From Fulvivirgaceae bacterium JP3-4 (lineage in GTDB: Bacteria > Bacteroidota > Bacteroidia > Cytophagales > Cyclobacteriaceae): a DNA stretch of 64,000 nt. Of the stretch, positions 35,467 to 43,002 are shown in pieces. The stretch is from the NCBI GenBank assembly GCA_029309925.1, contig JARKND010000005.1, positions 186,001-250,000 on the forward strand, in the 5' to 3' direction. The position numbers were made by a program, and so were the translations under genes. The notes beneath the pieces are model-generated. The model ran no database searches, had not been told where the DNA came from, and worked only from the letters and a program-made list of their open reading frames with translations. The first letter of the stretch is position 1; each line of letters begins with the position of its first letter.

Positions 35467-35602
35467 TCCTCCCTTAAATGAAGGATTGCTGCAGCGGCAG
35501 CAGATTTCTTTCGGACATTTGAACTCCCGGTCAGATTTTGGAGTTTGTAATGTTAAGAAAGTAACAAGAGATTAAAGTGAAGGAAGTTCACTCAAAACAT
35601 AT

Positions 35603-35675
<73 letters not shown>

Positions 35676-35679
35676 CTAG

Positions 35680-35708
35680 AAAGAGGCAACTTTACGGTTG
35701 CCTTCTTT
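35680..35708 (+). terminator. Terminator of the initiator tRNA
   Basis: AAAGAGGCAAC, loop TTTACG, GTTGCCTTCTTT: a stem of about 11 pairs with one bulged base, ending in a T-rich stretch. It lies four bases after the tRNA. Confidence 0.75.
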
Positions 35709-35776
35709 ATTTCAGACAGCTGATAAACACAGTATCATACTCATCGGTCTTCAAAGCACTATCGTCAAAAAGGACG

Positions 35777-35784
35777 TAGCTTTG
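35777..35784 (+). promoter_or_regulatory. Candidate -7 element for era-der
   Basis: TAGCTTTG followed by CA, identical to the -7 element of the kinase-murQ operon, 30 bases before the era ATG. No clear TTTG is present about 20 bases further upstream. Confidence 0.4.
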
Positions 35785-35814
35785 CAGCGACTAAACCAAT
35801 CATCGCACTAACGG

Positions 35815-36705
35815 ATGCAACAGAAAGAATTCAGAGCGGGCTTTGTAAGCATCGTGGGTAAACCCAACGTTGGTAAGTCTTCGCTTATGAATAAGCTTGT
35901 CGGAGAAAATCTGTCGATCATAACCTCCAAAGCACAAACGACAAGGCATCGGATCATGGGAATCCTTACGGGTGATGATTACCAGGTTGTCTACTCTGAT
36001 ACGCCCGGTATTCTCGAACCGAAGTATTCGCTTCACCAGGCAATGATGTCGTTTGTAAAAGTGTCGCTCGAGGATGCTGATGTAATTCTCCTGGTGGTGG
36101 AGCTCGATGACAAGTTCGAACCCGAATTGTTCGAACGGTTCCAGCGTATCAAGACCCCGATCCTGTTACTGATAAACAAGGTCGATCTTGGAAAGGGATC
36201 ACAGGTTGACGACAAGATCGCTTACTGGAAGGAAAAGCTTCCAACGGTTACCGAAATCCTGCCGGTATCAGCCAAGACGGGCCAGAATGTTGATCAGATC
36301 CTGAGCCGCGTCAAAAGCATGCTTCCGCTTCATCCGCCCTTCTTTCCCGAAGATGAATTTACCGATCGCACAGAGCGTTTCTTTGCCTCGGAGATCATTC
36401 GCGAGAAAATTTTTCTCAATTACTCGGAAGAGATACCGTATAGCGCGGAAGTTGTGATCAATTCGTTCAAGGATGAGCCTGACATCATCCGCATCAGCGC
36501 AGAAATTTTTGTCGAGCGCGACTCGCAGAAAGGAATCATCATCGGCAAAGCCGGAAGTTCTCTCAAAAAAGTGGGAACAGAAGCGCGGAAGGATATGGAA
36601 TCGTTTTTCGGTAAGAAGGTATTTTTGGAAACACATGTGAAGGTTGCCGACAACTGGCGGAAAGAGAAGAACAAGCTGCGCCAGTTCGGATACCTGAGCG
36701 AATAA
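35815..36705 (+). CDS. era: GTPase Era
   Basis: A 296-residue GTPase that binds the 3' end of 16S rRNA and helps assemble the small ribosomal subunit. G1 is GKPNVGKSSLMNK at residues 15-27, G3 SDTPGI near 62, G4 NKVD near 121, and the C-terminal KH domain carries the conserved GIIIGKAGSSLKKVGTEAR near 240. Length and domain order are normal. The der gene follows after 16 bases, so the two ribosome-assembly GTPases are co-transcribed. Confidence 0.97.
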   Translation: MQQKEFRAGFVSIVGKPNVGKSSLMNKLVGENLSIITSKAQTTRHRIMGILTGDDYQVVYSDTPGILEPKYSLHQAMMSFVKVSLEDADVILLVVELDDKFEPELFERFQRIKTPILLLINKVDLGKGSQVDDKIAYWKEKLPTVTEILPVSAKTGQNVDQILSRVKSMLPLHPPFFPEDEFTDRTERFFASEIIREKIFLNYSEEIPYSAEVVINSFKDEPDIIRISAEIFVERDSQKGIIIGKAGSSLKKVGTEARKDMESFFGKKVFLETHVKVADNWRKEKNKLRQFGYLSE

Positions 36706-36721
36706 ATTTTACACGCACTTC

Positions 36722-38032
36722 ATGGCGAACATAGTAGCAATAGTAGGAAGACCTAACGTAGGTAAATCAACGTTCTTCAACAGACTTGTTGAGAAACGTC
36801 AGGCCATCATGGACAACATGCCGGGCGTGACGCGCGATCGGCACTACGGCTATGCGGAGTGGGTCGGAAAATATTTCACCGTTATTGATACGGGCGGATA
36901 TGTTGTTGGCTCGGAAGATAAATTCGAATCTCAGATCCGCAGGCAGGTGCAGCTGGCTGTTGATGAAGCATCGGCTATCATCTTCATGGTAGACTGCAAA
37001 GACGGAATGACTGGCTTCGATAAGGAATTCGCCAACATCATCCGCACTTCGAAAAAGCCTGTGTTCATCGCGGCAAACAAAGCCGATACAACAGAAAAAG
37101 CAATGCAGGCAAATGAGTTTTATGAGCTTGCCCTGGATGCTGAAGTCTTCCCGATCTCAGCGGAAAATGGCAGTGGCACCGGAGAACTGTTGGATGCGCT
37201 TGTCGCGACTTTTCCCAGCGAAGGTGTGGAAGATCCGGATGCAGGTATTCCAAAGATCGCTATTCTCGGACGCCCGAACGTGGGAAAGTCATCTCTGCTG
37301 AATGCATTGCTCGGGACTGAGCGAAGCATCGTGACCGATGAAGCAGGCACGACACGTGATGCTATCCATTCTTATTATAAGATGTACGGGAAAAACTTTA
37401 TCCTGATCGACACCGCTGGTGTTCGCAAGAAGGGTAAGGTAAAGGATGATATTGAGTTCTATTCCGTGCTGCGCTCTTTGCGTGCACTGGAGGAAAGCGA
37501 TGTTTGTATTGTTGTTATCGATGCCGAACGCGGCATGGAATCACAGGATGTCAACATCATCAGCCTGGCGGTACGTCAAGGGAAGGGCGTTGTGATCATG
37601 GTCAACAAATGGGACCTCATTGAAAAGGACTCGAAGACCTCCGACAAGATGAAGAAAGAAATCCTCGAGGGTCTTGCACCGATTGATTACCTGCCAATCA
37701 TATTCGCCTCTGTTCTAGAGAAACAACGAATCTTCCAGGTGATGGAAAAGGCGGTTGAAGTGTTTGAAAACAAGACGAAGAAGATTCCAACTGCCAAGCT
37801 CAACGATGCGTTGCTCCCGGAAATAGCACATTACCCACCTCCTGCAATGAAGGGCAAGCTCATTCAAATTAAGTACGTCACGCAGATCAATGCGCGATTT
37901 CCATCGTTTGCATTTTTCTGTAACCTCCCACAGTATGTTCAGGAGTCTTACCAGAGATTCCTGGAGAACAAAATCAGGGCGAATTTTGACTTCGAAGGGG
38001 TTCCTGTGAGGCTAATCTTCCGAAAAAAATAA
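36722..38032 (+). CDS. der: GTPase Der (EngA)
   Basis: A 436-residue protein with two tandem GTPase domains: the first with GRPNVGKSTFFNRL at residues 8-21 and DTGGY near 56, the second with GRPNVGKSSLLNAL near 183 and DTAGVRKKGKVKDDIE near 230. A C-terminal KH-like domain follows (about 350-436, FPSFAFFCNLPQYVQESYQRFLENKIR). Der acts in 50S subunit maturation. Domain order and length are normal. It follows era by 16 bases. Confidence 0.97.
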   Translation: MANIVAIVGRPNVGKSTFFNRLVEKRQAIMDNMPGVTRDRHYGYAEWVGKYFTVIDTGGYVVGSEDKFESQIRRQVQLAVDEASAIIFMVDCKDGMTGFDKEFANIIRTSKKPVFIAANKADTTEKAMQANEFYELALDAEVFPISAENGSGTGELLDALVATFPSEGVEDPDAGIPKIAILGRPNVGKSSLLNALLGTERSIVTDEAGTTRDAIHSYYKMYGKNFILIDTAGVRKKGKVKDDIEFYSVLRSLRALEESDVCIVVIDAERGMESQDVNIISLAVRQGKGVVIMVNKWDLIEKDSKTSDKMKKEILEGLAPIDYLPIIFASVLEKQRIFQVMEKAVEVFENKTKKIPTAKLNDALLPEIAHYPPPAMKGKLIQIKYVTQINARFPSFAFFCNLPQYVQESYQRFLENKIRANFDFEGVPVRLIFRKK

Positions 38033-38042
38033 TTTTTTCTTA

Positions 38043-38062
38043 CCCGGTTCATTTGAATCGGG
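38043..38062. terminator. Hairpin after der
   Basis: CCCGGTTCA and TGAATCGGG pair with one G-T, closing on a minimal loop. It starts 10 bases after the der stop codon. No T-run follows, and the right half overlaps the candidate promoter at 38052-38079. Confidence 0.45.
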
Positions 38063-38079
38063 CAATCCTAGTATATTTG
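38052..38079 (+). promoter_or_regulatory. Promoter of the small lipoprotein gene
   Basis: TTTG at 38052-38055, 16 bases, TATATTTG at 38072-38079 followed by C. Both elements match the Bacteroidota consensus; the spacing is one or more bases shorter than usual. The start would be near 38085, about 20 bases before the ATG. Confidence 0.5.
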
Positions 38080-38105
38080 CGATGAATTTTAAAAACCTGT
38101 AAACT

Positions 38106-38285
38106 ATGAAAAAACTGATCGCATTGTTAATGGTATGCGGCTTTGCATTTGCATTTGTAGCATGTGGCGGTGGCTCTAAAGAAGAGGCAACGGACTCTGA
38201 CACTACGGCTACTGAAACACCTGCTGTTGAAGCTGACACTACTTCAGCTGACACTACTGCATCTGATACCACAGCTGCACAGTAA
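38106..38285 (+). CDS. Small Thr/Asp-rich lipoprotein, 59 residues
   Basis: MKKLIALLMVCGFAFAFVAC is a lipoprotein signal with Cys20 as the likely lipidation site. The mature part of 40 residues is acidic and repetitive, with recurring ADTT/SDTT units (EADTTSADTTASDTTA) and a GGGSKEE start, and no hydrophobic core, so it is probably an unfolded peptide fixed to a membrane. The DNA repeats GCTGACACTACT twice. It has its own promoter (38052-38079) and a perfect terminator (38315-38344), a monocistronic arrangement like that of abundant small lipoproteins. No function known. Confidence 0.8.
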   Translation: MKKLIALLMVCGFAFAFVACGGGSKEEATDSDTTATETPAVEADTTSADTTASDTTAAQ

Positions 38286-38314
38286 TCAATCGAAGAAAAG
38301 ATTGTTTTCCCGGG

Positions 38315-38344
38315 AAGGCTTTAGACTGCTAAAGCCTTTTTTTA
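38315..38344 (+). terminator. Rho-independent terminator of the small lipoprotein
   Basis: AAGGCTTTAG, loop ACTG, CTAAAGCCTT, then a run of T. Perfect 10-bp stem. Confidence 0.9.
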
Positions 38345-38350
38345 TTGCCT

Positions 38351-38977
38351 ATGAATTCGGAGAAAGTTCATCAGATCCTGTTTAAACACCTTCCCCCGCC
38401 CGCATTGCCCTATTGCTGGACCTTGTGGCAAAGTGCTCCATTTGATCTGAAGCTCACCCGATCGCGTCAGACAAAAGTCGGTGACTTTACGAGCCGAAAC
38501 AGCAAGACGCGTCCGGTCATTACCCTTAACGGGGATTTAAACCCATACCTTTTCCTGGTTGTATATATCCATGAAGTGGCACATCTCTACGTATACCTTA
38601 AGCATGGAAACAAGGTTGATCCGCATGGAGCAGAATGGAAAAATGCGTTTAAACGTCTGATGGAACCCATGCTGCGAAAAGAGGTATTTCCTGACCAAAT
38701 CTTACACCTGCTCGTCAGCCACATGGCAAACCCCAAGGCAAGTTCTTTCGCAGACGCTGACCTAACGAAAGCGCTTAGGTCTTTCGACAAGAATGCAGAC
38801 CAGTACACCGCCTTATCTGATATTCCGGAAGGAAGCATTTTTCAATTTCAGGGACGATATTTTAAGAAGGGCAAAACCAAACGAACCCGCGTCCTGTGCT
38901 GCGAGGTTCAAAGCAAACGCAATTACCTTGTGCCAAAAGAGGTTCTAGTCAGTGACGTGCAGCTTAGTATGCTTTAG
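38351..38977 (+). CDS. SprT-like zinc metalloprotease domain protein
   Basis: A 208-residue protein with a SprT-like domain. The zinc motif HEVAH lies near residue 77 in VVYIHEVAHLYVYLKHG, and a third ligand is likely His in VDPHGAEWKNAFKRLM. SprT/Spartan proteases in eukaryotes digest DNA-protein crosslinks; bacterial members are poorly studied. The C-terminal part has a small beta domain (IFQFQGRYFKKGKTKRTRVLCCEV) in which no complete four-cysteine zinc ribbon is seen. The ATG at 38351 is seven bases past a strong terminator, so the gene must be transcribed by some read-through or from a promoter not recognised here. A TTG at 38345 is also in frame. Confidence 0.83.
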   Translation: MNSEKVHQILFKHLPPPALPYCWTLWQSAPFDLKLTRSRQTKVGDFTSRNSKTRPVITLNGDLNPYLFLVVYIHEVAHLYVYLKHGNKVDPHGAEWKNAFKRLMEPMLRKEVFPDQILHLLVSHMANPKASSFADADLTKALRSFDKNADQYTALSDIPEGSIFQFQGRYFKKGKTKRTRVLCCEVQSKRNYLVPKEVLVSDVQLSML

Positions 38978-39287
38978 TATGGCATTATGGTGAAGATCGA
39001 AAAAAGTAAGTTGAATATTACTCGTTAGGCGAGGTCCGATATCGTGCAGGCATTGACCCGGATTCAAAGTGCTCAAAGTTGTGTTAGCAGTGCCAATTCC
39101 ACAATTTACTTAAACCAACGTCATGGCTACGCGAAGAACTCGCAAATACCCTTGCATTTGTTTCGCGAAACGCTGATCTTTAGTATTAGCGAACTCCCTC
39201 TCATTTTTAAGCCCAGTTCCATGGCGTTTCAAGTCAATTGATGAGCTATTGCCGTCAGGCTGGTATGATTTTTTTATCCTCTACTGT
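38978..39287. other. 310-base spacer, no gene recognised
   Basis: Mixed sequence between the SprT-like gene and a small hypothetical gene. A 65-codon open frame at 39044-39241 has no recognisable protein character. No convincing promoter or stem was found. Confidence 0.4.
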
Positions 39288-39584
39288 ATGAAAATCCAGC
39301 CTTTAACAAGTTCAAATTCCATGGATGAGTCTCATCAATATTCTTCTCTCTCGTTAAAGGAAAAGGCAGAATTGATTCAAAAAAAGGGGAATTTCGTTGA
39401 AGGTGAAGACTTCTACAGCTTTAAAATCCTGTTATATACATTTCAGAACCACCATGTAGAGATCACCTATGATTACGATGGTGGCTTGGTAAGCGTTGAG
39501 TTTGTGGAAGGAAAAAAGTCCCGCCACGGGCAGGAGCTGCCTTCGAAACTTGATGATATGCTTAACGATCAGTTGCCGGATTAA
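39288..39584 (+). CDS. Small unrecognised protein, 98 residues
   Basis: The product has a helical first half (SLSLKEKAELIQKKGNFVEGED) and a beta-like second half (FYSFKILLYTFQNHHVEITYDYDGGLVSVEFVEGKK), ending in an acidic tail. No signal peptide or membrane segment. The regular alternation in the second half suggests a real small globular protein. Two ATG codons are possible, 39288 and 39321; the second gives 87 residues and begins with a typical soluble N-terminus (MDESHQYSS). It is convergent with the response regulator, three bases from its stop codon. Function unknown. Confidence 0.55.
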   Translation: MKIQPLTSSNSMDESHQYSSLSLKEKAELIQKKGNFVEGEDFYSFKILLYTFQNHHVEITYDYDGGLVSVEFVEGKKSRHGQELPSKLDDMLNDQLPD

Positions 39585-39587
39585 TTT

Positions 39588-40016
39588 TCAAATCCGATTC
39601 TTGATGTTCATGATATCGATCATCAGATTAAAAGAATCAATCGATGAGGGGTTATTGAACTTCAGTGGTTTCACAATGTATCCCGACACACCGAGGTCCT
39701 TCACTTTCTGGCGGTCTTCCTTTTCATCTGAAGTAGTGATTACAAAAATCTTGAGGTCCTTCCATTGATCGCTGTTGCGAACGGCATGAAGAAACTCAGC
39801 TCCATTCATTTTAGGCATATTCAAATCAAGCAGCACAATATCTGGTCGCATGAATGAGGCACTTTCGCCCGCTTCCCGCAAGTATGCCAGGGCTTCCTCT
39901 CCGTTTCTAGCAACTTGCATCTTATACAGGACGCTCATTTTATCCAGCGTTCGTTGTGCGTCCCGCACGTCAAGACTGTCATCCTCGATCATTAAAATAT
40001 TAATTACTTTATCCAT
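39588..40016 (-). CDS. Single-domain response regulator (CheY/Rcp1-like)
   Basis: A 142-residue receiver domain with nothing attached. Acidic pocket Glu11-Asp12-Asp13, phospho-acceptor Asp64 in DIVLLDLNMPKMNG, Thr in FVITTSDE and the conserved Lys in YIVKPLKF. The sequence KVINILMIEDDSLDVRDAQRTL resembles regulators paired with phytochrome-like kinases. The stop of the upstream histidine kinase gene is at 40025, eight bases away from the chosen ATG at 40016; an ATG at 40037 would overlap the kinase by 13 bases but has no visible binding site. With no DNA-binding domain, the output must pass through another protein. Confidence 0.88.
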   Translation of the reverse strand: MDKVINILMIEDDSLDVRDAQRTLDKMSVLYKMQVARNGEEALAYLREAGESASFMRPDIVLLDLNMPKMNGAEFLHAVRNSDQWKDLKIFVITTSDEKEDRQKVKDLGVSGYIVKPLKFNNPSSIDSFNLMIDIMNIKNRI

Positions 40017-40024
40017 AGTCTCAG

Positions 40025-41497
40025 TTATTTCGGCCATGTAAACGTGAAAGTCGCTCCCTGACCGGGTGATGAATGCAGTGTGATCGTTTGCTTTCGGTCA
40101 TCGAGAATTTTCTTGACGATCGCGAGGCCAACGCCAGTGCTTTCAATGGTGTCCCGCTCATTGAGCGTTTGAAAGATCATGAAAATCTTTTCGAAGTAGT
40201 GATTGGAAATACCCGGACCGTCATCGCTCACGGTGAATACGTAGTGTGTCTTTTCATTGGAGAAGTCAATCGTAATTTTTCCTGCAGCTTTGTCGTGGTA
40301 TTTGATGGCATTGCCAATAAGATTCGACAGCACCTGTTGCAGCGGAATCCGTTCCGTGTAAACCATTGGCAGTTTCTGTGGCAACCGGACCTGAATCCCG
40401 TTCCGCACCGGCATGTTCTCCAGCACATCAACAAACAATTGGCTAAGGTCCACCATTTCCTTTTCCGGTTGCTCCCGGCCCACCCGCGCATACGAGAGTA
40501 TACCTTTGATCAAATTCTCCGAGCGTACGAGTCTTCCCCGGATGAGTCCGATGTATTCTTTCACCTTAGGCGAGAGTTCTTCAAGGTGATCTTCCTCGAT
40601 CCAGGTCACAACGTTGTCAATTCCACGTAATGGTGCCTTGAGGTCATGCGAGACGATATGTGCAAACTGGTCAAGTTCTTCATTCTTTCGTTTCAGAAGA
40701 CTGATGTTCTCCGACAGCACCTTCGACATGTGATTGAGCGACTGGGCGAGCTGGCTGAGTTCATCCTTGCCCGAACTGACGGCATGACTTTCATAATTTC
40801 CCGCTGCGATATTGTCAGCCATTTTTACCATTTGCATGATTCGATTTGAGATCCGCAATGCGAGGTAAATCGCGATCGCCAGACCCAGGACAATCGACAG
40901 CGTGGTAAGGGAGATTGAAATTTTTCTTGTTTCTGCAATAGATTCGGTCAGCACCTGTCTGCGCTGTTCCCGTAGGTCATATTCGTAGTTGGCAAAGTCG
41001 CGGAATTTTGCCTGCAACGCACGGTTGATGTTACGTTCAGCCGGATTGATTAACTTTTCGCGGTACAATTTGTTGAACGCCACAAGGCTGCTGTCAGAAG
41101 TGCCGGCAAGTGTCTTCGCATTTTTTAAGGGTTCGCCAAACTCATTTATCCATCGCGAATTCAGCGCCTGGATTTCCTTCAGCGTTTTTCCCTGAGAGGA
41201 ATTCTCCGGCACAAGGGAAGAAAGTTCCCTAAGGATATTTTCATTTTCACGCGCTGCAGAGTCGTATGCCTGGATGAAATAATTTTCACCTGTAAACAAA
41301 TAACCGCGCAAGCCACTGACCATGTTGAGGATGTTGCGCTGAAAGCGGTTGCTGTTCCTCACAGTGGTTGTAGATCGCGAATAGAACTCGTTATTTTCAT
41401 TCACCCGCTCGGCCTGCCTGAAGTTGATCCACGTGGTGATGGAGAACAGAACCAGGATTAATAAAAAACCAAAAAGTATAAAGTATGAAATCTTCAT
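40025..41497 (-). CDS. CHASE3-type sensor histidine kinase
   Basis: A 490-residue membrane kinase. Transmembrane helix 1 is at residues 5-22, an extracytoplasmic CHASE3-like helical sensor at about 30-185 (NMVSGLRGYLFTGENYFIQAYDSA), helix 2 at 194-214, a HAMP linker at 215-265, the dimerisation helix with phospho-acceptor His284 in QFAHIVSHDLKAPLRG, and a HATPase domain with NLIGNAIKYHDKA, DDGPGIS and GVGLAIVKKIL. The signal is unknown. The single-domain regulator follows directly and is the probable partner. Confidence 0.92.
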   Translation of the reverse strand: MKISYFILFGFLLILVLFSITTWINFRQAERVNENNEFYSRSTTTVRNSNRFQRNILNMVSGLRGYLFTGENYFIQAYDSAARENENILRELSSLVPENSSQGKTLKEIQALNSRWINEFGEPLKNAKTLAGTSDSSLVAFNKLYREKLINPAERNINRALQAKFRDFANYEYDLREQRRQVLTESIAETRKISISLTTLSIVLGLAIAIYLALRISNRIMQMVKMADNIAAGNYESHAVSSGKDELSQLAQSLNHMSKVLSENISLLKRKNEELDQFAHIVSHDLKAPLRGIDNVVTWIEEDHLEELSPKVKEYIGLIRGRLVRSENLIKGILSYARVGREQPEKEMVDLSQLFVDVLENMPVRNGIQVRLPQKLPMVYTERIPLQQVLSNLIGNAIKYHDKAAGKITIDFSNEKTHYVFTVSDDGPGISNHYFEKIFMIFQTLNERDTIESTGVGLAIVKKILDDRKQTITLHSSPGQGATFTFTWPK

Positions 41498-41718
41498 GCT
41501 TTGTTTGCCACTATTAAAATAGTTATCACAGCCTCAGATGTTGGGCTGACTGCGGGGTTTGCGGTTGCATAATTGCCTTTTAAAATAAAAAATACAAGTC
41601 AAAATTTCAGCAACCGGCTTTTCTGCGATCAGACAATGATTTTTTTCTTTTCCCTTTGTGTCAACGGTATATTGGGCGACTGCTCAATTCGTTAATTTGA
41701 GACCAAATTAAAAAGAAC

Positions 41719-42987
41719 GTGTTACTCAATTCGCGACCGCCACTTGCTGAACGTATGAGGCCATCAAAACTGGATGAGCTCATCGGGCAGGAGCATCTCA
41801 CCGGCCCATCGGGTGTGATCCGCAGAGCGATTCAGTCGGGCAACATACCATCAATGATCCTGTGGGGACCGCCCGGAGTCGGCAAGACAACCATTGCCAA
41901 CATTATCGCCAACGAAGTGAAGAAACCTTTTTACACATTGAGTGCAGTGAGTTCGGGTGTGAAAGAAGTCAGGGAGGTCATCGAAAAAGCAAAGCACTCG
42001 CCACGTTCGATTCTGTTCATCGATGAAATTCACCGCTTCAATAAGTCGCAACAGGATGCACTGCTCGGTGCCGTTGAGAAAGGGATTATTACACTCATTG
42101 GAGCAACAACCGAAAACCCTTCGTTTGAAGTAAACTCGGCCTTGCTCTCGCGTTCGCAGGTTTATGTGCTGAAAGCCTTGGGTGAAGAGCAATTGCTTGC
42201 GCTGGTTCAACAGGCGCTCTCGCGCGATGAAGACCTGAAGAACAGAAAGATTGAGATCAAGGAGCACCAGGCGCTGTTAAACATATCAGGAGGAGATGGA
42301 CGCAAATTACTGAACCTTGTAGAACTGCTTGCGAGTTCCGTTCCGGGAGATTTCGAAGTTACCGATGACCTCGTGATGGAAGTTGCGCAGAAGCACATCG
42401 CGATATATGACAAGTCAGGGGAGCAACACTACGACATTATTTCAGCATTTATCAAATCCATCCGCGGAAGCGATCCAAATGCTGCCGTGTATTATCTCGC
42501 GAGGATGATTGAAGGCGGTGAAGATGTCAAGTTCATCGCAAGGAGAATGCTGATACTGGCATCAGAAGATATTGGCAACGCGAACCCTACCGCGCTTGTA
42601 ATTGCGAACAGCACGTTCCAGGCCGTTGATGTAATCGGTTATCCGGAAGCGCGCATTATTCTCTCCCAATGTGCGGTATACCTCGCATCGTCTGCAAAGA
42701 GTAATGCAAGCTACATGGCGATTGAAAATGCGCTGGAAGCAGTGCATGAAACGGGCGACCTTCCCGTTCCGCTCTCGATTCGAAACGCGCCAACCAAACT
42801 GATGAAGAATCTGGGGTATGGAAAGGGGTATCAGTATGCGCATAGCTACGAGGGAAATTTCGTCAGCGCAGAATTCCTTCCGGATAAAATTGCAGGAAGC
42901 AAATTCTACGAACCGGGAAATAATGCGAGAGAAGAAGAGTTAAGAAAATATCTTCGTAGTTTGTGGAAAGAGAAGTATGGCTACTAG
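41719..42987 (+). CDS. rarA: Replication-associated recombination protein A (AAA+ ATPase)
   Basis: A 422-residue AAA+ ATPase of the RarA/MgsA/WRNIP1 family that acts at stalled replication forks. It has the typical PLAERMRPSKLDELIGQEHL opening, Walker A WGPPGVGKTTIAN near residue 50, Walker B LFIDEIHRFNKSQQDALL near 96, and the C-terminal tetramerisation region with IRGSDPNAAVYYLARMIEGGEDVKFIARRM near 250 and YLRSLWKEKYGY at the end. The start is GTG at 41719, which gives the usual N-terminus; the next ATG (41755) would cut it. A TTG at 41672-41674 and TTAATTTG at 41692-41699 may be a weak promoter. The next gene starts 15 bases downstream. Confidence 0.95.
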   Translation: MLLNSRPPLAERMRPSKLDELIGQEHLTGPSGVIRRAIQSGNIPSMILWGPPGVGKTTIANIIANEVKKPFYTLSAVSSGVKEVREVIEKAKHSPRSILFIDEIHRFNKSQQDALLGAVEKGIITLIGATTENPSFEVNSALLSRSQVYVLKALGEEQLLALVQQALSRDEDLKNRKIEIKEHQALLNISGGDGRKLLNLVELLASSVPGDFEVTDDLVMEVAQKHIAIYDKSGEQHYDIISAFIKSIRGSDPNAAVYYLARMIEGGEDVKFIARRMLILASEDIGNANPTALVIANSTFQAVDVIGYPEARIILSQCAVYLASSAKSNASYMAIENALEAVHETGDLPVPLSIRNAPTKLMKNLGYGKGYQYAHSYEGNFVSAEFLPDKIAGSKFYEPGNNAREEELRKYLRSLWKEKYGY

Positions 42988-43002
42988 AACCGATGTGGTG
43001 TA

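Noticed and set aside
39044-39241. 65-codon open frame
   Set aside because: No protein character, no binding site, and no neighbour that would support it.
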